Shown here piece by piece: positions 30,264 to 42,921 of a stretch of DNA of 64,000 nucleotides. The DNA is taken from positions 202,669 to 266,668 of the forward strand of contig NZ_LNXY01000031.1 of assembly GCF_001467585.1 (NCBI RefSeq). Reading direction: 5' to 3'. This DNA comes from Legionella drozanskii LLAP-1. GTDB lineage: Bacteria; Pseudomonadota; Gammaproteobacteria; Legionellales; Legionellaceae. The first letter of the stretch is position 1; every line of letters begins with the position of its first letter. The notes below the pieces were generated by a model, which was given only the letters and a program-made list of their open reading frames with translations, was not told the origin of the DNA and did no database searches. Both the position numbers and the translations under genes were made by a program.

Positions 30264-30686
30264 TTACTTAAGATTGTTTCTAATTTTCTTGATTGCACGG
30301 ATCTGTGCAACAGCACGTGCTAACTCAGCAGTTGCCTTGGAATAATCCAATTCAGAATTTTTATTAGCAATTGCTTCTTCTGCACGAACTTTAGCAGCTA
30401 GAGCAGCGGCCTCATCGAGATCCTCTGCTCGTTCTATCGCATCAGCCAAAACAGTAACATAGTAGGGTTGCACTTCTAACATTCCGCCAGAAACATAGTA
30501 AACCTCTTGTTTACCCCCTTGCAAAGTTACGCGAATTTCTCCCGGCTTTAGAACAGTTAGCAAGGGAGCGTGGCCTGGAGAAACGCCAATCTCTCCCATC
30601 TCGCCAGTTGCTACTATCATTTCCACGACGCCAGAGAATATTTCCTGTTCTGCACTGACGATGTCTAAGTGCGTTGTTATTGCCAT
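30264..30686 (-). CDS. atpC: F1Fo ATP synthase epsilon subunit
   Basis: The ATG at 30686 gives 140 residues starting [19 protein letters not shown], which aligns with E. coli AtpC; GAGG lies nine bases upstream. The ATG at 30701, which overlaps the atpD stop, is an alternative with five extra residues. The N-terminal beta-sandwich ([16 protein letters not shown]) and C-terminal helical hairpin ([13 protein letters not shown]) are complete. The subunit sits on the central stalk and inhibits ATP hydrolysis. It is the last gene of the atp operon and is followed by a strong terminator. Confidence 0.96.
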   Translation of the reverse strand: MAITTHLDIVSAEQEIFSGVVEMIVATGEMGEIGVSPGHAPLLTVLKPGEIRVTLQGGKQEVYYVSGGMLEVQPYYVTVLADAIERAEDLDEAAALAAKVRAEEAIANKNSELDYSKATAELARAVAQIRAIKKIRNNLK

Positions 30687-30697
30687 GTCTGTTTGCC

Positions 30698-32952
<2,255 letters not shown>

Positions 32953-33047
32953 ATCTTGCTTCGCCTTTAATTAACAAACTGTGCTTGGAAACACAGTCTG
33001 CGTAATCATCAGCCATTATCTGCTTTAAGCAGAAAATGACTCTAAAC

Positions 33048-34601
33048 TTACCAACTACCACTGCGTTTGAATTCTTCCACAGCAGCCTTAATTTGCGACT
33101 CTATCTCGCCGTCATAGGCGCCTGCTTCATTAATTTTCTGTAATAAAGCGGCCTGTGAAGTGCGCATATAACCATGTAAAGCATGCTCGAATGCACTTAC
33201 TTCGCTAACAGGGATATCATCTAAATAACCTTTTTCAACAACAAAAAGGGAAATTGCCATTTCTGCTACTGAGAGTGGTGAGTATTGTTTTTGCTTCATT
33301 AATTCAGTGATCCGTTGTCCGCGCTCTAACTGCTTACGAGTTGCATCGTCAAGATCTGAAGCAAATTGAGAAAATGCTTCCAATTCACGGAATTGAGCTA
33401 ATGCTAGACGCGTACCGCCACCGAGTTTTTTCATGATTTTGGTTTGCGCAGCACCACCTACCCGAGAGACTGAAAGTCCTGAGTTAATTGCTGGACGCAC
33501 CCCTGAGTTAAACAAATCAACATCAAGGAAAATCTGACCATCGGTAATAGAGATTACGTTGGTGGGTACGAAAGCAGAAACGTCTCCAGCCTGGGTTTCA
33601 ATAATTGGTAGGGCAGTCAGTGAGCCTGTCTTACCTTTAACTTCACCGTTAGTTAACTTTTCAACTTCTTCAGCATTAATTCGTGCTGCACGTTCCAGTA
33701 GGCGAGAGTGCAAATAGAAAATATCACCAGGATAAGCTTCTCTACCGGGAGGACGTCTTAATAACAGAGATATTTGGCGATAAGCCCAAGCTTGTTTAGT
33801 CAAATCATCGTAAACGATCAACGCATCTTCACCCTTTTCCATGAAGTATTCACCCATGGTGCAACCTGAATAAGGAGCGATAAACTGAAGCGCAGCAGAG
33901 TCGGAAGCGCCGGCAACTACGACTATGGTATGTTCCATTGCGCCGCTTTCTTCCAATTTACGTACAATCGCAGCAACAGATGATGCTTTCTGGCCAATAG
34001 CAACGTAAATGCATTTTACGCCTGTACCTTTTTGGTTAATGATCGCATCAATTGCAATGGCTGTTTTTCCAGTCTGACGGTCGCCAATGATAAGCTCACG
34101 TTGGCCACGACCCACGGGGATCATCGCATCTACCGCTTTCAGACCTGTTTGAACAGGTTGATCTACTGATTGACGACTAATTACACCAGGCGCAACTTTT
34201 TCAATCGGAGATGTTTTAGTTGCTTCGATTGGCCCTTTACCATCAATTGGATTACCAAGCGCATCAACCACACGGCCTAATAAAGCCTTTCCAACGGGCA
34301 CCTGAAGAATACGGCCAGTACATTTTCCTTGTTGGCCTTCTGATAAACTGGAATAATCACCAAGAATTACAGCACCGACAGAATCACGCTCTAAGTTTAG
34401 AGCTAATCCATAGATACCGCCTGGGAATTCAATCATTTCACCTTGCATAACATCTTCTAGGCCATGCAGACGAACGATACCATCTTTTAAGCTAACAATC
34501 GTACCTACATTTCTTGCTTCTGAAACAACAGAAAATTGTTCAATTCTCTTTTTAATTAACTCACTGATTTCAGATGGATTTAAAGCTACTTGTTCTGACA
34601 T
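33048..34601 (-). CDS. atpA: F1Fo ATP synthase alpha subunit
   Basis: The 517-residue protein has Walker A GDRQTGKT near residues 170-177, the arginine-finger signature [13 protein letters not shown] near 364-376, and the N-terminal beta-barrel ([20 protein letters not shown]). It is the non-catalytic nucleotide-binding F1 subunit and supplies the arginine finger to the beta active sites. Length is close to E. coli AtpA (513). It follows atpH by 16 bases. Confidence 0.98.
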   Translation of the reverse strand: MSEQVALNPSEISELIKKRIEQFSVVSEARNVGTIVSLKDGIVRLHGLEDVMQGEMIEFPGGIYGLALNLERDSVGAVILGDYSSLSEGQQGKCTGRILQVPVGKALLGRVVDALGNPIDGKGPIEATKTSPIEKVAPGVISRQSVDQPVQTGLKAVDAMIPVGRGQRELIIGDRQTGKTAIAIDAIINQKGTGVKCIYVAIGQKASSVAAIVRKLEESGAMEHTIVVVAGASDSAALQFIAPYSGCTMGEYFMEKGEDALIVYDDLTKQAWAYRQISLLLRRPPGREAYPGDIFYLHSRLLERAARINAEEVEKLTNGEVKGKTGSLTALPIIETQAGDVSAFVPTNVISITDGQIFLDVDLFNSGVRPAINSGLSVSRVGGAAQTKIMKKLGGGTRLALAQFRELEAFSQFASDLDDATRKQLERGQRITELMKQKQYSPLSVAEMAISLFVVEKGYLDDIPVSEVSAFEHALHGYMRTSQAALLQKINEAGAYDGEIESQIKAAVEEFKRSGSW

Positions 34602-34617
34602 GAATTCTATCCTCTTA

Positions 34618-35160
34618 TTACGCGGCTAAATCGGCGCCTAATTTATTTAATTTTCCAAGCACCGAACCATCAATAACTAAATCGCCTGCACGAATAATCG
34701 CGCCACCTAACAATGACTTGTCCTCAGTAAGGTTAAGTGTTACTTGACGCTGTAATCGATGGCTGAGCGAGTCGATTAATTTCTTTTGTTGGTCTGATGA
34801 AAGTTCTGAGAAACTAATAACATCTACCTTCAGCGTTTTTTCTTGCTCAGCGCGCAGTACTTCAAAAATCACTTTAATATCGGGTAACAACATGAGTCGT
34901 TTATTCTGAGCCAATAGACTGATCAGATTTTCTACTTCAGTATTATCCGAGTCTGATTTTGCAAAGAGAGCCATTAACAAACTTAGCTGTTGTTCTACAG
35001 TGACAGTCGGGCTCAAAATAAATTGCTTTGCTTTTTCATCTAATACTGCAACAGCAAGTCTCTGCAGTATTTCAGACCATTCACTAAGTCTTTTGGTCGC
35101 TAGGGCGTGCTCAAAAATGGCTTTAGAATAGGGTCTGGCGATCGTAGTAGTATTAGACAT
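34618..35160 (-). CDS. atpH: F1Fo ATP synthase delta subunit
   Basis: The ATG at 35160 ([19 protein letters not shown]) gives 180 residues; an upstream TTG at 35166 overlaps atpF and is less likely. The family's ARPYAKAIFE-like start and C-terminal signature [22 protein letters not shown] are present. The subunit links the peripheral stalk (b subunits) to the top of F1. It lies between atpF and atpA as in E. coli. Confidence 0.96.
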   Translation of the reverse strand: MSNTTTIARPYSKAIFEHALATKRLSEWSEILQRLAVAVLDEKAKQFILSPTVTVEQQLSLLMALFAKSDSDNTEVENLISLLAQNKRLMLLPDIKVIFEVLRAEQEKTLKVDVISFSELSSDQQKKLIDSLSHRLQRQVTLNLTEDKSLLGGAIIRAGDLVIDGSVLGKLNKLGADLAA

Positions 35161-35162
35161 AA

Positions 35163-35633
35163 TCAAATCTCTTCAATCAGATCATCGAGCAGTTTGCTAT
35201 TCGCCTTTGCATCGATTTCGCGATTTAGAATTTTTTCTGCTCCGGCAATCGCTAACTGAGCTACTTGGCTACGCAAGCTATCTTTTGCATGGTTGATTTC
35301 CTGCAATATTTGCTCATGAGCTATCTTAGCTTGTCTTTGAGCTTCTAATTTAGCGTCTTCTTTAGCTTCTTCTATCATCTGTGCTGCACGACGATTCGCT
35401 TTTTCTACGATTTCAGAAGCTTGTGCTTTCGCTTGCTTCAATTCATCTTTTACACGATGCTGGGCAAGTTCTAATTCCTTTCGTCCACGCTCAGCCGATG
35501 ACAAGCCGTCAGCTATTTTATCTTGGCGTTCTTCCATCGCCTTAGCCAACGGAGGCCAGACAAATTTCATGGTAAACCAAACAAATGCTGCAAAAACCAG
35601 CATCTGCACAACCAGAGTTAAATTAATATCCAA
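35163..35633 (-). CDS. atpF: F1Fo ATP synthase b subunit
   Basis: The 156-residue protein, the same length as E. coli AtpF, has one N-terminal membrane helix (residues 5-25, [21 protein letters not shown]) followed by a long charged right-handed coiled coil that forms the peripheral stator stalk. The start codon is TTG at 35633, supported by GGGAGAT about seven bases upstream and by alignment to the family start. A rarer start codon could tune its output relative to atpE. Confidence 0.96.
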   Translation of the reverse strand: MDINLTLVVQMLVFAAFVWFTMKFVWPPLAKAMEERQDKIADGLSSAERGRKELELAQHRVKDELKQAKAQASEIVEKANRRAAQMIEEAKEDAKLEAQRQAKIAHEQILQEINHAKDSLRSQVAQLAIAGAEKILNREIDAKANSKLLDDLIEEI

Positions 35634-35684
35634 GGTAATATCTCCCGTAGCAATTAGGGCGCTTGGCGCCCTTATTTGGTTTTA

Positions 35685-35984
<300 letters not shown>

Positions 35985-36000
35985 TTAAATAAAAAACTGA

Positions 36001-37234
<1,234 letters not shown>

Positions 37235-37248
37235 CTTTTATCGCGCGG

Positions 37249-37277
37249 ATTATAAAGTAATCAACTTTGATAAGCAA
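37249..37277 (-). promoter_or_regulatory. candidate sigma-70 promoter for the atp operon
   Basis: On the minus strand TTGCTT (37272-37277) and a perfect TATAAT (37249-37254) are separated by 17 bases. The -35 match is weak. Initiation would leave a leader of only about 8 bases before ATG 37234, so either the leader is very short or atpI starts further in. Confidence 0.4.
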
Positions 37278-37515
37278 CGTAACCGCGTTCTTTATGTCAA
37301 TTTCGCCGAACTAATTGTACAATTTTACAAATTAAAAATCAATATGTTTAATGTTGTTACATCTTTTTGATCACAGTTGTTGACTAACTAAACTGGAATA
37401 TTAGCTATAAATTGCTTATATTTTAAATAGGGGTTCTGCTATTGTTTTTTTGACCGAACCTTTCAAAGAAATACCATCAGAACTCGCAATTCACCTCGCA
37501 ATTAAGGAATTGACT

Positions 37516-37761
37516 ATGTCTGAGAAGCAACAACGCACCGCTGCCAGTATGCGGGAAAAGATGCTCAATCGTTATGGTGATGGACTCCACCACAAACATG
37601 ACAAAAACCACAACCCTTATCGGAAACATTTTAGATCCCATCCAGTTGAAAATTTAAATGGTTATAATGAAGAACGAGATAGCAATGCATCGACGGGTTC
37701 ATTACGTGCATTAAAATTAAGAAAAATTCGTAAACGACTGGATAAAGGTCGCTTCCATTGA
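37516..37761 (+). CDS. small basic protein of unknown function
   Basis: The ATG at 37516 follows AAGGA at seven bases and gives 81 residues; the ORF extends to a TTG at 37450 without support. The protein is very basic and hydrophilic, with a His/Lys/Asn-rich centre (HHKHDKNHNPYRKHF) and a Lys/Arg-rich C-terminus (LKLRKIRKRLDKGRFH). No domain is recognised. The composition would suit nucleic-acid binding, but this is speculative. It is divergent from the atp operon and convergent with the BON lipoprotein genes. Confidence 0.6.
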   Translation: MSEKQQRTAASMREKMLNRYGDGLHHKHDKNHNPYRKHFRSHPVENLNGYNEERDSNASTGSLRALKLRKIRKRLDKGRFH

Positions 37762-37811
37762 TAAAGTAAACGGTATCCTCCAGGTTAGCCACTTCCTGGT
37801 TTGGAAAACAG

Positions 37812-37848
37812 TACCCCGTGGCCTGGATGTCCAGGCCACAACGAGGTA
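37812..37848. repeat. nested palindrome between convergent genes
   Basis: GTGGCCTGGA (37818-37827) and TCCAGGCCAC (37830-37839) are perfect complements. The flanks TACC and GGTA extend the symmetry with a few mismatches. There is no T-tract on either strand. It may act as a bidirectional 3' end structure or be a dispersed repeat copy. Confidence 0.65.
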
Positions 37849-37946
37849 TCGGTACACAAGGTGGTGATATTTAAGAAAATTTGCTCATGCCAAATACAAT
37901 TAATCCTAATTTCTCATTAATTTTGACCGTTTGACGCATTTCTGCA

Positions 37947-38534
37947 CTAAGTGTCTGCTAAAGCATGCTGACTTAAGTGATAGTATTTAAATAATTTTAC
38001 TACTCGTTCCACCCCTTCGGTGTTTCTTGCAATATCGATTACCCGTAGCGCTTGGCGAGGTTTTACATCTCCCATAAGATACACAATATGATCCGACGTT
38101 ATTATTTTAAATACCCGAGGATCGATATCAGCATCGGCAAAAATTTGACTCCGTATTTTTGTGGTAATCCAACTATCTTCTATCGTAGAACTTGGCTGTT
38201 TGCTTATATCCAATTGATTTATTACGCGGCGATAACCCTTCAGCGCTGAAATGCGCCTTATTGCTTCCTGTCGCAGCTTAACTGTCGGCAGATGCCCAGC
38301 GAGTAAAATATCTCCATTGAAAACAGCCAAATCGATTGAACAACCTTGTTGCTTAAACAATTGATCATCATAAAGTGCATGACCTGCCTCCGCTCCTAGC
38401 TGGTAATCATCGATTTTTTTATAAACATTATGGCGATCGTAGACCATTGTTGCTCCAGTCCACAATTCACTATAGCAGCCTCCTAATAAGGCAAAGCTTA
38501 ATAGAAGAATAATCGTACGTCCCTGTTTTCTCAT
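37947..38534 (-). CDS. BON-domain outer-membrane lipoprotein
   Basis: The 195-residue protein has a lipoprotein signal peptide with lipobox LLGGC (Cys20) and then two BON domains: about residues 45-110 (VFNGDILLAGHLPTVKLRQEAIRRISAL...RVINQL) and 118-185 (ITTKIRSQIF...VYLMGDVKPRQALRVIDIARNTEGVERVVKLF). It is related to DolP (YraP), which supports outer-membrane integrity and BAM function. It lies 21 bases downstream of a second BON lipoprotein gene and is probably co-transcribed with it. Several mid-domain positions are less conserved than in its neighbour. Confidence 0.88.
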   Translation of the reverse strand: MRKQGRTIILLLSFALLGGCYSELWTGATMVYDRHNVYKKIDDYQLGAEAGHALYDDQLFKQQGCSIDLAVFNGDILLAGHLPTVKLRQEAIRRISALKGYRRVINQLDISKQPSSTIEDSWITTKIRSQIFADADIDPRVFKIITSDHIVYLMGDVKPRQALRVIDIARNTEGVERVVKLFKYYHLSQHALADT

Positions 38535-38555
38535 ACCCGCTTTAGAATATGTTGA

Positions 38556-39119
38556 TTAGACTATATATTGAAAAACCTTAACCACTTTTCTCACTCCATC
38601 AACCTGCCTTGCAACATTCACCGCTAAATTAGCTTGTTCATGGGTCGCAATTCCCATTAAATAGACAACGCCGCTCTCAGTCACTATCCGTATGGAGCCA
38701 GACTCTAGACCTTTTCTAGCTAGCATTAAACTTCGAACCTGGCTGGTAATCCAAGTATCTTTAGTTCTTTCTGCTATCGATAATGGATAATCTACCGTGA
38801 TTTCATCATAGACTCTTCTAACATTAGGCGTACTCTGCGCAATTTTTTCTGCCATCACGCGTAAAGAAGCTGCAGGTGTTTGGCCAGCTAATAAGACTAC
38901 GCGGTTGAAACTAGTGACTATTATTCGAGAATCCCGAAAACGAGGGTCTTTTACTATTGCTGTATGTATTTTATGAAATATACGAGCGTCACTTTCAATA
39001 GTGACAACACTTCGTCTATCATAGACAACTAGACTGGCAGCAGCACCAGCCACCACGGCCGCTACACAGCCTGTGAGTAAAGCGCTTATTAGCAAAAAAA
39101 TGATTGAACGTATTTTCAT
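38556..39119 (-). CDS. dolP: dual BON-domain lipoprotein, DolP (YraP) type
   Basis: The 187-residue protein, close to E. coli DolP (191), has lipobox LLTGC (Cys18) and two BON domains, about residues 48-112 and 120-187 (WITSQVRSLMLARKG...VYLMGIATHEQANLAVNVARQVDGVRKVVKVF). DolP is an outer-membrane lipoprotein that concentrates at division sites and maintains envelope integrity. Its position after diaA reproduces the E. coli yraN-diaA-dolP order, which supports the call. It lies 3 bases from the diaA stop. Confidence 0.92.
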   Translation of the reverse strand: MKIRSIIFLLISALLTGCVAAVVAGAAASLVVYDRRSVVTIESDARIFHKIHTAIVKDPRFRDSRIIVTSFNRVVLLAGQTPAASLRVMAEKIAQSTPNVRRVYDEITVDYPLSIAERTKDTWITSQVRSLMLARKGLESGSIRIVTESGVVYLMGIATHEQANLAVNVARQVDGVRKVVKVFQYIV

Positions 39120-39122
39120 AAT

Positions 39123-39722
39123 TTACCCCAGCATTTGCCCAAATAAGGATTGATCTATCAGATCACAAAAACAATGCAAAATGAATAAATGTGTTTCGCG
39201 GATACGAGCTGCATTGTCACCCTGTACTCTCAATTCGATATCTTCTGGACCAAGATGATTACTAAGAACACCACCATCACGACCGCTTAAGGCAATCGTA
39301 TCCATTCCTCTATCATTTGCTGCATTCACAGCATGTAAAATACAGTCTGCGTTCCCCGATGTCGAGAGGGCAATCAAAACATCTCCTTCGTGACCTAAGG
39401 CCTGTATCTGGCGCGCAAATACTTGATCATAATGACCATCATTAGCAACGGAGGTCAGTGAAGACATATCGGTAGTTAAGGCAATAACAGGTAGAGAAGG
39501 GCGTTCTACTTCGAAATGATTAATCATTGCTGCAGAAAAGTGGAGGCAATTTGCTGCTGATCCGCCACTGCCACAAATTAATATTTTGCCATCATTGAGT
39601 AAACAATTTACTAAACGTAAACCTGCTTTCGCTATGGGAGAAGACAAAGCATCTGCTACTGCAATTTTTGCTTCTATACTGATACCAAAAAGCTGTCTGA
39701 CGCGATCTTCCATCTGTGTCAT
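39123..39722 (-). CDS. diaA: SIS-domain protein DiaA (GmhA-like)
   Basis: The 199-residue SIS-domain protein has the sugar-phosphate-binding loop CGSGGSAANCLHFSAAM near residues 50-66 and ALSTSGNADCILHAV near 118-132. Sequence alone cannot separate sedoheptulose-7-phosphate isomerase GmhA from DiaA, which binds DnaA and stimulates initiation. The yraN-diaA-dolP context favours DiaA. E. coli DiaA is 196 residues. If correct, an initiation regulator lies about 9 kb from dnaA and the probable oriC. Confidence 0.88.
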   Translation of the reverse strand: MTQMEDRVRQLFGISIEAKIAVADALSSPIAKAGLRLVNCLLNDGKILICGSGGSAANCLHFSAAMINHFEVERPSLPVIALTTDMSSLTSVANDGHYDQVFARQIQALGHEGDVLIALSTSGNADCILHAVNAANDRGMDTIALSGRDGGVLSNHLGPEDIELRVQGDNAARIRETHLFILHCFCDLIDQSLFGQMLG

Positions 39723-39758
39723 TTTTATTTCCGATTGTTTATCATTTTAAAAGCAGCA

Positions 39759-40115
39759 TTAAAAAGCCATTTCAAAAGCATTCTTTATCCATTCAATCTG
39801 CAATTCTTTTCCTTCCATCCCAAGTACATCAAAACGTACCGGTTGTTTATCGTATCTTTTATTAATTGCCAAATAATGGGTTGCAGCTCGAGTAAGCTTC
39901 TGCTGTTTAACATAGTCCACACTCGCTAAAGCACCACCAAAATTTCGTGACCTGCGGGCTCGTACTTCAACGAATACAAGATAATTTTGTTCTTGCATAA
40001 TTAAATCAATCTCACCCCAACGGCAGCGATAATTGCTCTCTATCCAATGTAAACCCTGGGCAATAAGATACGCCCTTGCTTGCTGCTCTGCTGCGAAACC
40101 GGCCTTCAATGACAT
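39759..40115 (-). CDS. YraN family (UPF0102) nuclease-like protein
   Basis: The 118-residue protein has the UPF0102 restriction-endonuclease-like core: GFAAEQQARAYLIAQGL near residues 5-21, NYRCRWGEIDLIMQ near 28-41 and LVFVEVRARRS near 46-56. These supply the E, D and ExK-type residues of the fold. Its cellular role is not well established. It lies between lpoA and diaA, as E. coli yraN does. Confidence 0.9.
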   Translation of the reverse strand: MSLKAGFAAEQQARAYLIAQGLHWIESNYRCRWGEIDLIMQEQNYLVFVEVRARRSRNFGGALASVDYVKQQKLTRAATHYLAINKRYDKQPVRFDVLGMEGKELQIEWIKNAFEMAF

Positions 40116-40131
40116 CTATCTTATATCCCAA

Positions 40132-41934
40132 TCAAGTTAAGCTAGTCTCTATAGCAACGCCGCCTTTGAATTGTCCCCAAGCCGGAATTCTTGCAATCTG
40201 CTGTATTCGATTCAAGTAAAGTACACCACTCTTATCATCAATTCCCATAGCTGGGAAGAGAAGTAACTGATTCAATTGGCTTGTTAAGGTATAGCTATCC
40301 ATGCCGAGCGCATATAAGCGGTTATAACTATTTAACTGCTCTGGCCAATTTTTATTAGCCATCTGATGAGTAAACACCCAAGGCATGTCACTAAAAATAA
40401 TCCCTTCGAGATCCTTATCTTTCATGATATTGGGACTACCTGCGTAAACTGCTGAGGTTGCAAAAACGGGAATGTCTCCTGCAAAATAATATTTTAATAG
40501 AGGCATGATTTGCCGCGCCTTAGAGGGGTAGGCAAGTAAAAAAATCATATCAAAATCTTGTCGTCGTCGTGGTATCGTTTGAATTTTTTGCCCTAATAAC
40601 TGTCTCAGTTGTTTTTCTCTCGATTGGCTATCAGAAACATGAAGGAAATCTCGCACCGAGACGTTCAAATCCTCATTATTTCCATAGGCTAATTTATCAA
40701 CAACAATACCCCCATTGGTTTTCCATTGCGAAGCAAAGGCGGTTACGATTTCATCTCCCCAGGCTCCAACTGGAGCAATAACCAATGCGCGCTTATAGCC
40801 TTTTTTCTCTGCTCTTGCAGCGACTTGGCGAGCCTCGTTGCTTGGAGACAAACCAAAACGATAAGCATTGGTATTGTTCGCCACCTCCATATCATTGAGC
40901 AATAAGGTGGGCACAGGATGTTCCATTGCCGCAACAACACTGACATCGGTTTTACTGAGAGGGCCTACTACATAATCAGCCCCATCATTTAACGCTTGTC
41001 GATATAAAGCCGCTACATCTCCCGCAGCTGTATTATATTGACGAATATTCACTGGCGAATTCGCTGAAGCCGCCATAAAACCATCGCGAATTGCTCCACC
41101 AGGACCAGCTAAAGGCCCACTTAGAGGCAATAACAAAGCAATTTGCTTCGGGGAACTATATAAATAAGGCTTCACAGCACTGAGCGGTGCGGGCAATAAT
41201 TTATTCGCGGGATGTTCAGAATATTGTGCCTGCCACTGTTCTACTTGTGCATAAAGTGCTTGCGCATTATCATGATTTTGTCGTGGAATTAGCGCTAATT
41301 TCATCCATCCTTGTAATTCAGAATTATCAGAAGCTTCAACGGCTAAGGTGTTTAGCTCGGCTACGGGTAGTTTGGTTAAAGTAAGCCATAGAATTCGGCG
41401 ATTATTAGTTTGGCCTGCGTCATCAGGTATTAATCCTTCTAATTTAATTCGTTCAACTACCGATTCCGCAGGATTGCCTACAGATTCGTAGGCAGAAGCT
41501 AAGATTTCATGATATTGAACTTGATAGAAGGCCGACAAATTGTTAGTTTCACGCACGGCAGCTAATCTAGAAATCGCAGAGCGTGGTTGGTCGCGCACTA
41601 AATCCGTTTTAGCAAGGAGAATGTTTTTTGCATTAGCCTGCTCAAGCGATAAATTGCCAGTTTGTGCTAAAGTGCGAAGGCCATCGCGAAGCTGGCCATC
41701 ATAGATAAAACGTCCGGCAGCCATTATCAGCATATTTTGTTTTTCACTATCTGCCTGATTTTTGGCAAGAGCAAGGTAGGCTTTGGCAGGCATAGTATAC
41801 GGGGTTGTCAGTGCTGCCGCTGATTTTACTTTGACAACTGATTGAATTTGGGGCTCAGGAACTTTCATACATTGTGAAAGTAGTAGAGCAGAACTAATAA
41901 TTGCAACTAAATTTATGAGCGATTTTGCAAACAT
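40132..41934 (-). CDS. lpoA: penicillin-binding protein activator LpoA
   Basis: The 600-residue protein has a lipoprotein signal (LLLSQC, Cys22), an N-terminal TPR-like helical domain (about residues 45-240) and a C-terminal periplasmic-binding-protein-like domain (about 255-590, beginning QIALLLPLSGPLAGPGGAIRDGFMAA). LpoA is anchored in the outer membrane and activates the PBP1A peptidoglycan synthase across the periplasm. It is divergent from rsmI with a 40-base gap, as in E. coli. Length is near that of other LpoA proteins. Confidence 0.93.
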   Translation of the reverse strand: MFAKSLINLVAIISSALLLSQCMKVPEPQIQSVVKVKSAAALTTPYTMPAKAYLALAKNQADSEKQNMLIMAAGRFIYDGQLRDGLRTLAQTGNLSLEQANAKNILLAKTDLVRDQPRSAISRLAAVRETNNLSAFYQVQYHEILASAYESVGNPAESVVERIKLEGLIPDDAGQTNNRRILWLTLTKLPVAELNTLAVEASDNSELQGWMKLALIPRQNHDNAQALYAQVEQWQAQYSEHPANKLLPAPLSAVKPYLYSSPKQIALLLPLSGPLAGPGGAIRDGFMAASANSPVNIRQYNTAAGDVAALYRQALNDGADYVVGPLSKTDVSVVAAMEHPVPTLLLNDMEVANNTNAYRFGLSPSNEARQVAARAEKKGYKRALVIAPVGAWGDEIVTAFASQWKTNGGIVVDKLAYGNNEDLNVSVRDFLHVSDSQSREKQLRQLLGQKIQTIPRRRQDFDMIFLLAYPSKARQIMPLLKYYFAGDIPVFATSAVYAGSPNIMKDKDLEGIIFSDMPWVFTHQMANKNWPEQLNSYNRLYALGMDSYTLTSQLNQLLLFPAMGIDDKSGVLYLNRIQQIARIPAWGQFKGGVAIETSLT

Positions 41935-41974
41935 GAAGGTAGGTCCAAAACGCAGGAACGCAATAGGATAAACT

Positions 41975-42829
41975 ATGGTAAAAACTTCAGCAACCTCTGT
42001 CGGTATTCTTTACATTGTTGCCACCCCAATTGGTAACCGCGATGATATCAGCTTGCGGGCTTTAGCAACCCTCAAATCTGTTGATACCATCCTTGCAGAA
42101 GATACACGTCACTCAGGGCAATTACTTAGCGCATTAGGTATACATAAGCCCTTAGTTTCCTTGCATGCGCATAACGAAGCCAATAAAAGTGAAGCGATTA
42201 TTCAGGCTTTACAACAAGGGAAATGTTTTGCCTTAATTAGCGATGCAGGCACGCCCTTGATTAGCGACCCAGGCTTTCCCTTGGTCAGACTCGCACGTGA
42301 ACAGCAAATTACAGTAGTACCGATTCCTGGCGCCTGTGCCTTGATTACTGCACTTTCAGCCGCGGGAGTCGCTTGTGATAGCTTTACTTTTATCGGTTTT
42401 TTACCTGCTAAACAAAGCGCAAGGCGGGCAAAGTTAGAATCTTTACGGCAGAGTGAACACACCATTGTATTTTATGAATCAACCCATCGAATTCTTGATT
42501 CGCTTGACGATCTCATTGAGGTTTACGGACCTAACTATGAGTTCGTTGTCGCCAAAGAATTAACCAAAACCTTTGAACGCTTTATTAATGGGACAGGACA
42601 AAACATTAAAAACTGGTTTCTTGCTGAAGAAGCTCATACTAAAGGGGAATTTGTTTTTATTTTACCTGCACGGCCTGAAGAGGATACAACTAACCAGCAA
42701 GAAAAGGATATTTTATTGCTATTGCTCAATGAATTAGCTTTGAAACAAGCGGTTAAAATAGCGAGTTTGCTAACCAAGAAAAATAAGAATGAACTCTATA
42801 AATTGGCCTTGGAGTTAACCAAGGACTAA
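41975..42829 (+). CDS. rsmI: 16S rRNA (cytidine1402-2'-O)-methyltransferase
   Basis: The 284-residue tetrapyrrole-methylase-fold protein has GILYIVATPIGNRDDISLRA near residues 9-28, DTRHSG near 46, the SAM loop LISDAGTPLISDPG near 84-97 and EAHTKGEFVFILP near 218-230. These are RsmI signatures; E. coli RsmI is 286 residues. It methylates the 2'-hydroxyl of C1402 in 16S rRNA with RsmH acting on N4. It shares a short divergent promoter region with lpoA. Confidence 0.95.
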   Translation: MVKTSATSVGILYIVATPIGNRDDISLRALATLKSVDTILAEDTRHSGQLLSALGIHKPLVSLHAHNEANKSEAIIQALQQGKCFALISDAGTPLISDPGFPLVRLAREQQITVVPIPGACALITALSAAGVACDSFTFIGFLPAKQSARRAKLESLRQSEHTIVFYESTHRILDSLDDLIEVYGPNYEFVVAKELTKTFERFINGTGQNIKNWFLAEEAHTKGEFVFILPARPEEDTTNQQEKDILLLLLNELALKQAVKIASLLTKKNKNELYKLALELTKD

Positions 42830-42861
42830 GGTTGAGAGTCTAGATTATCTCGGAGTCGCTT

Positions 42862-42910
42862 AGGTTTAGGTAGCCCGTCTTGAAAAAACGAGGCTACCGG
42901 GATTGAACCT
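42862..42910. repeat. inverted repeat between rsmI and the membrane-protein gene
   Basis: GGTAGCC-CGT (42869-42878) pairs with ACGAGGCTACC (42888-42898) with one bulge; AGGTT (42862-42866) and AACCT (42906-42910) extend the pairing. It lies between two convergent genes and shares the GGTAGCCCG start of the hairpin near 8784. The loop is A-rich and there is no following T-run. Confidence 0.6.
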
Positions 42911-42921
42911 GGCTAGAGTCT

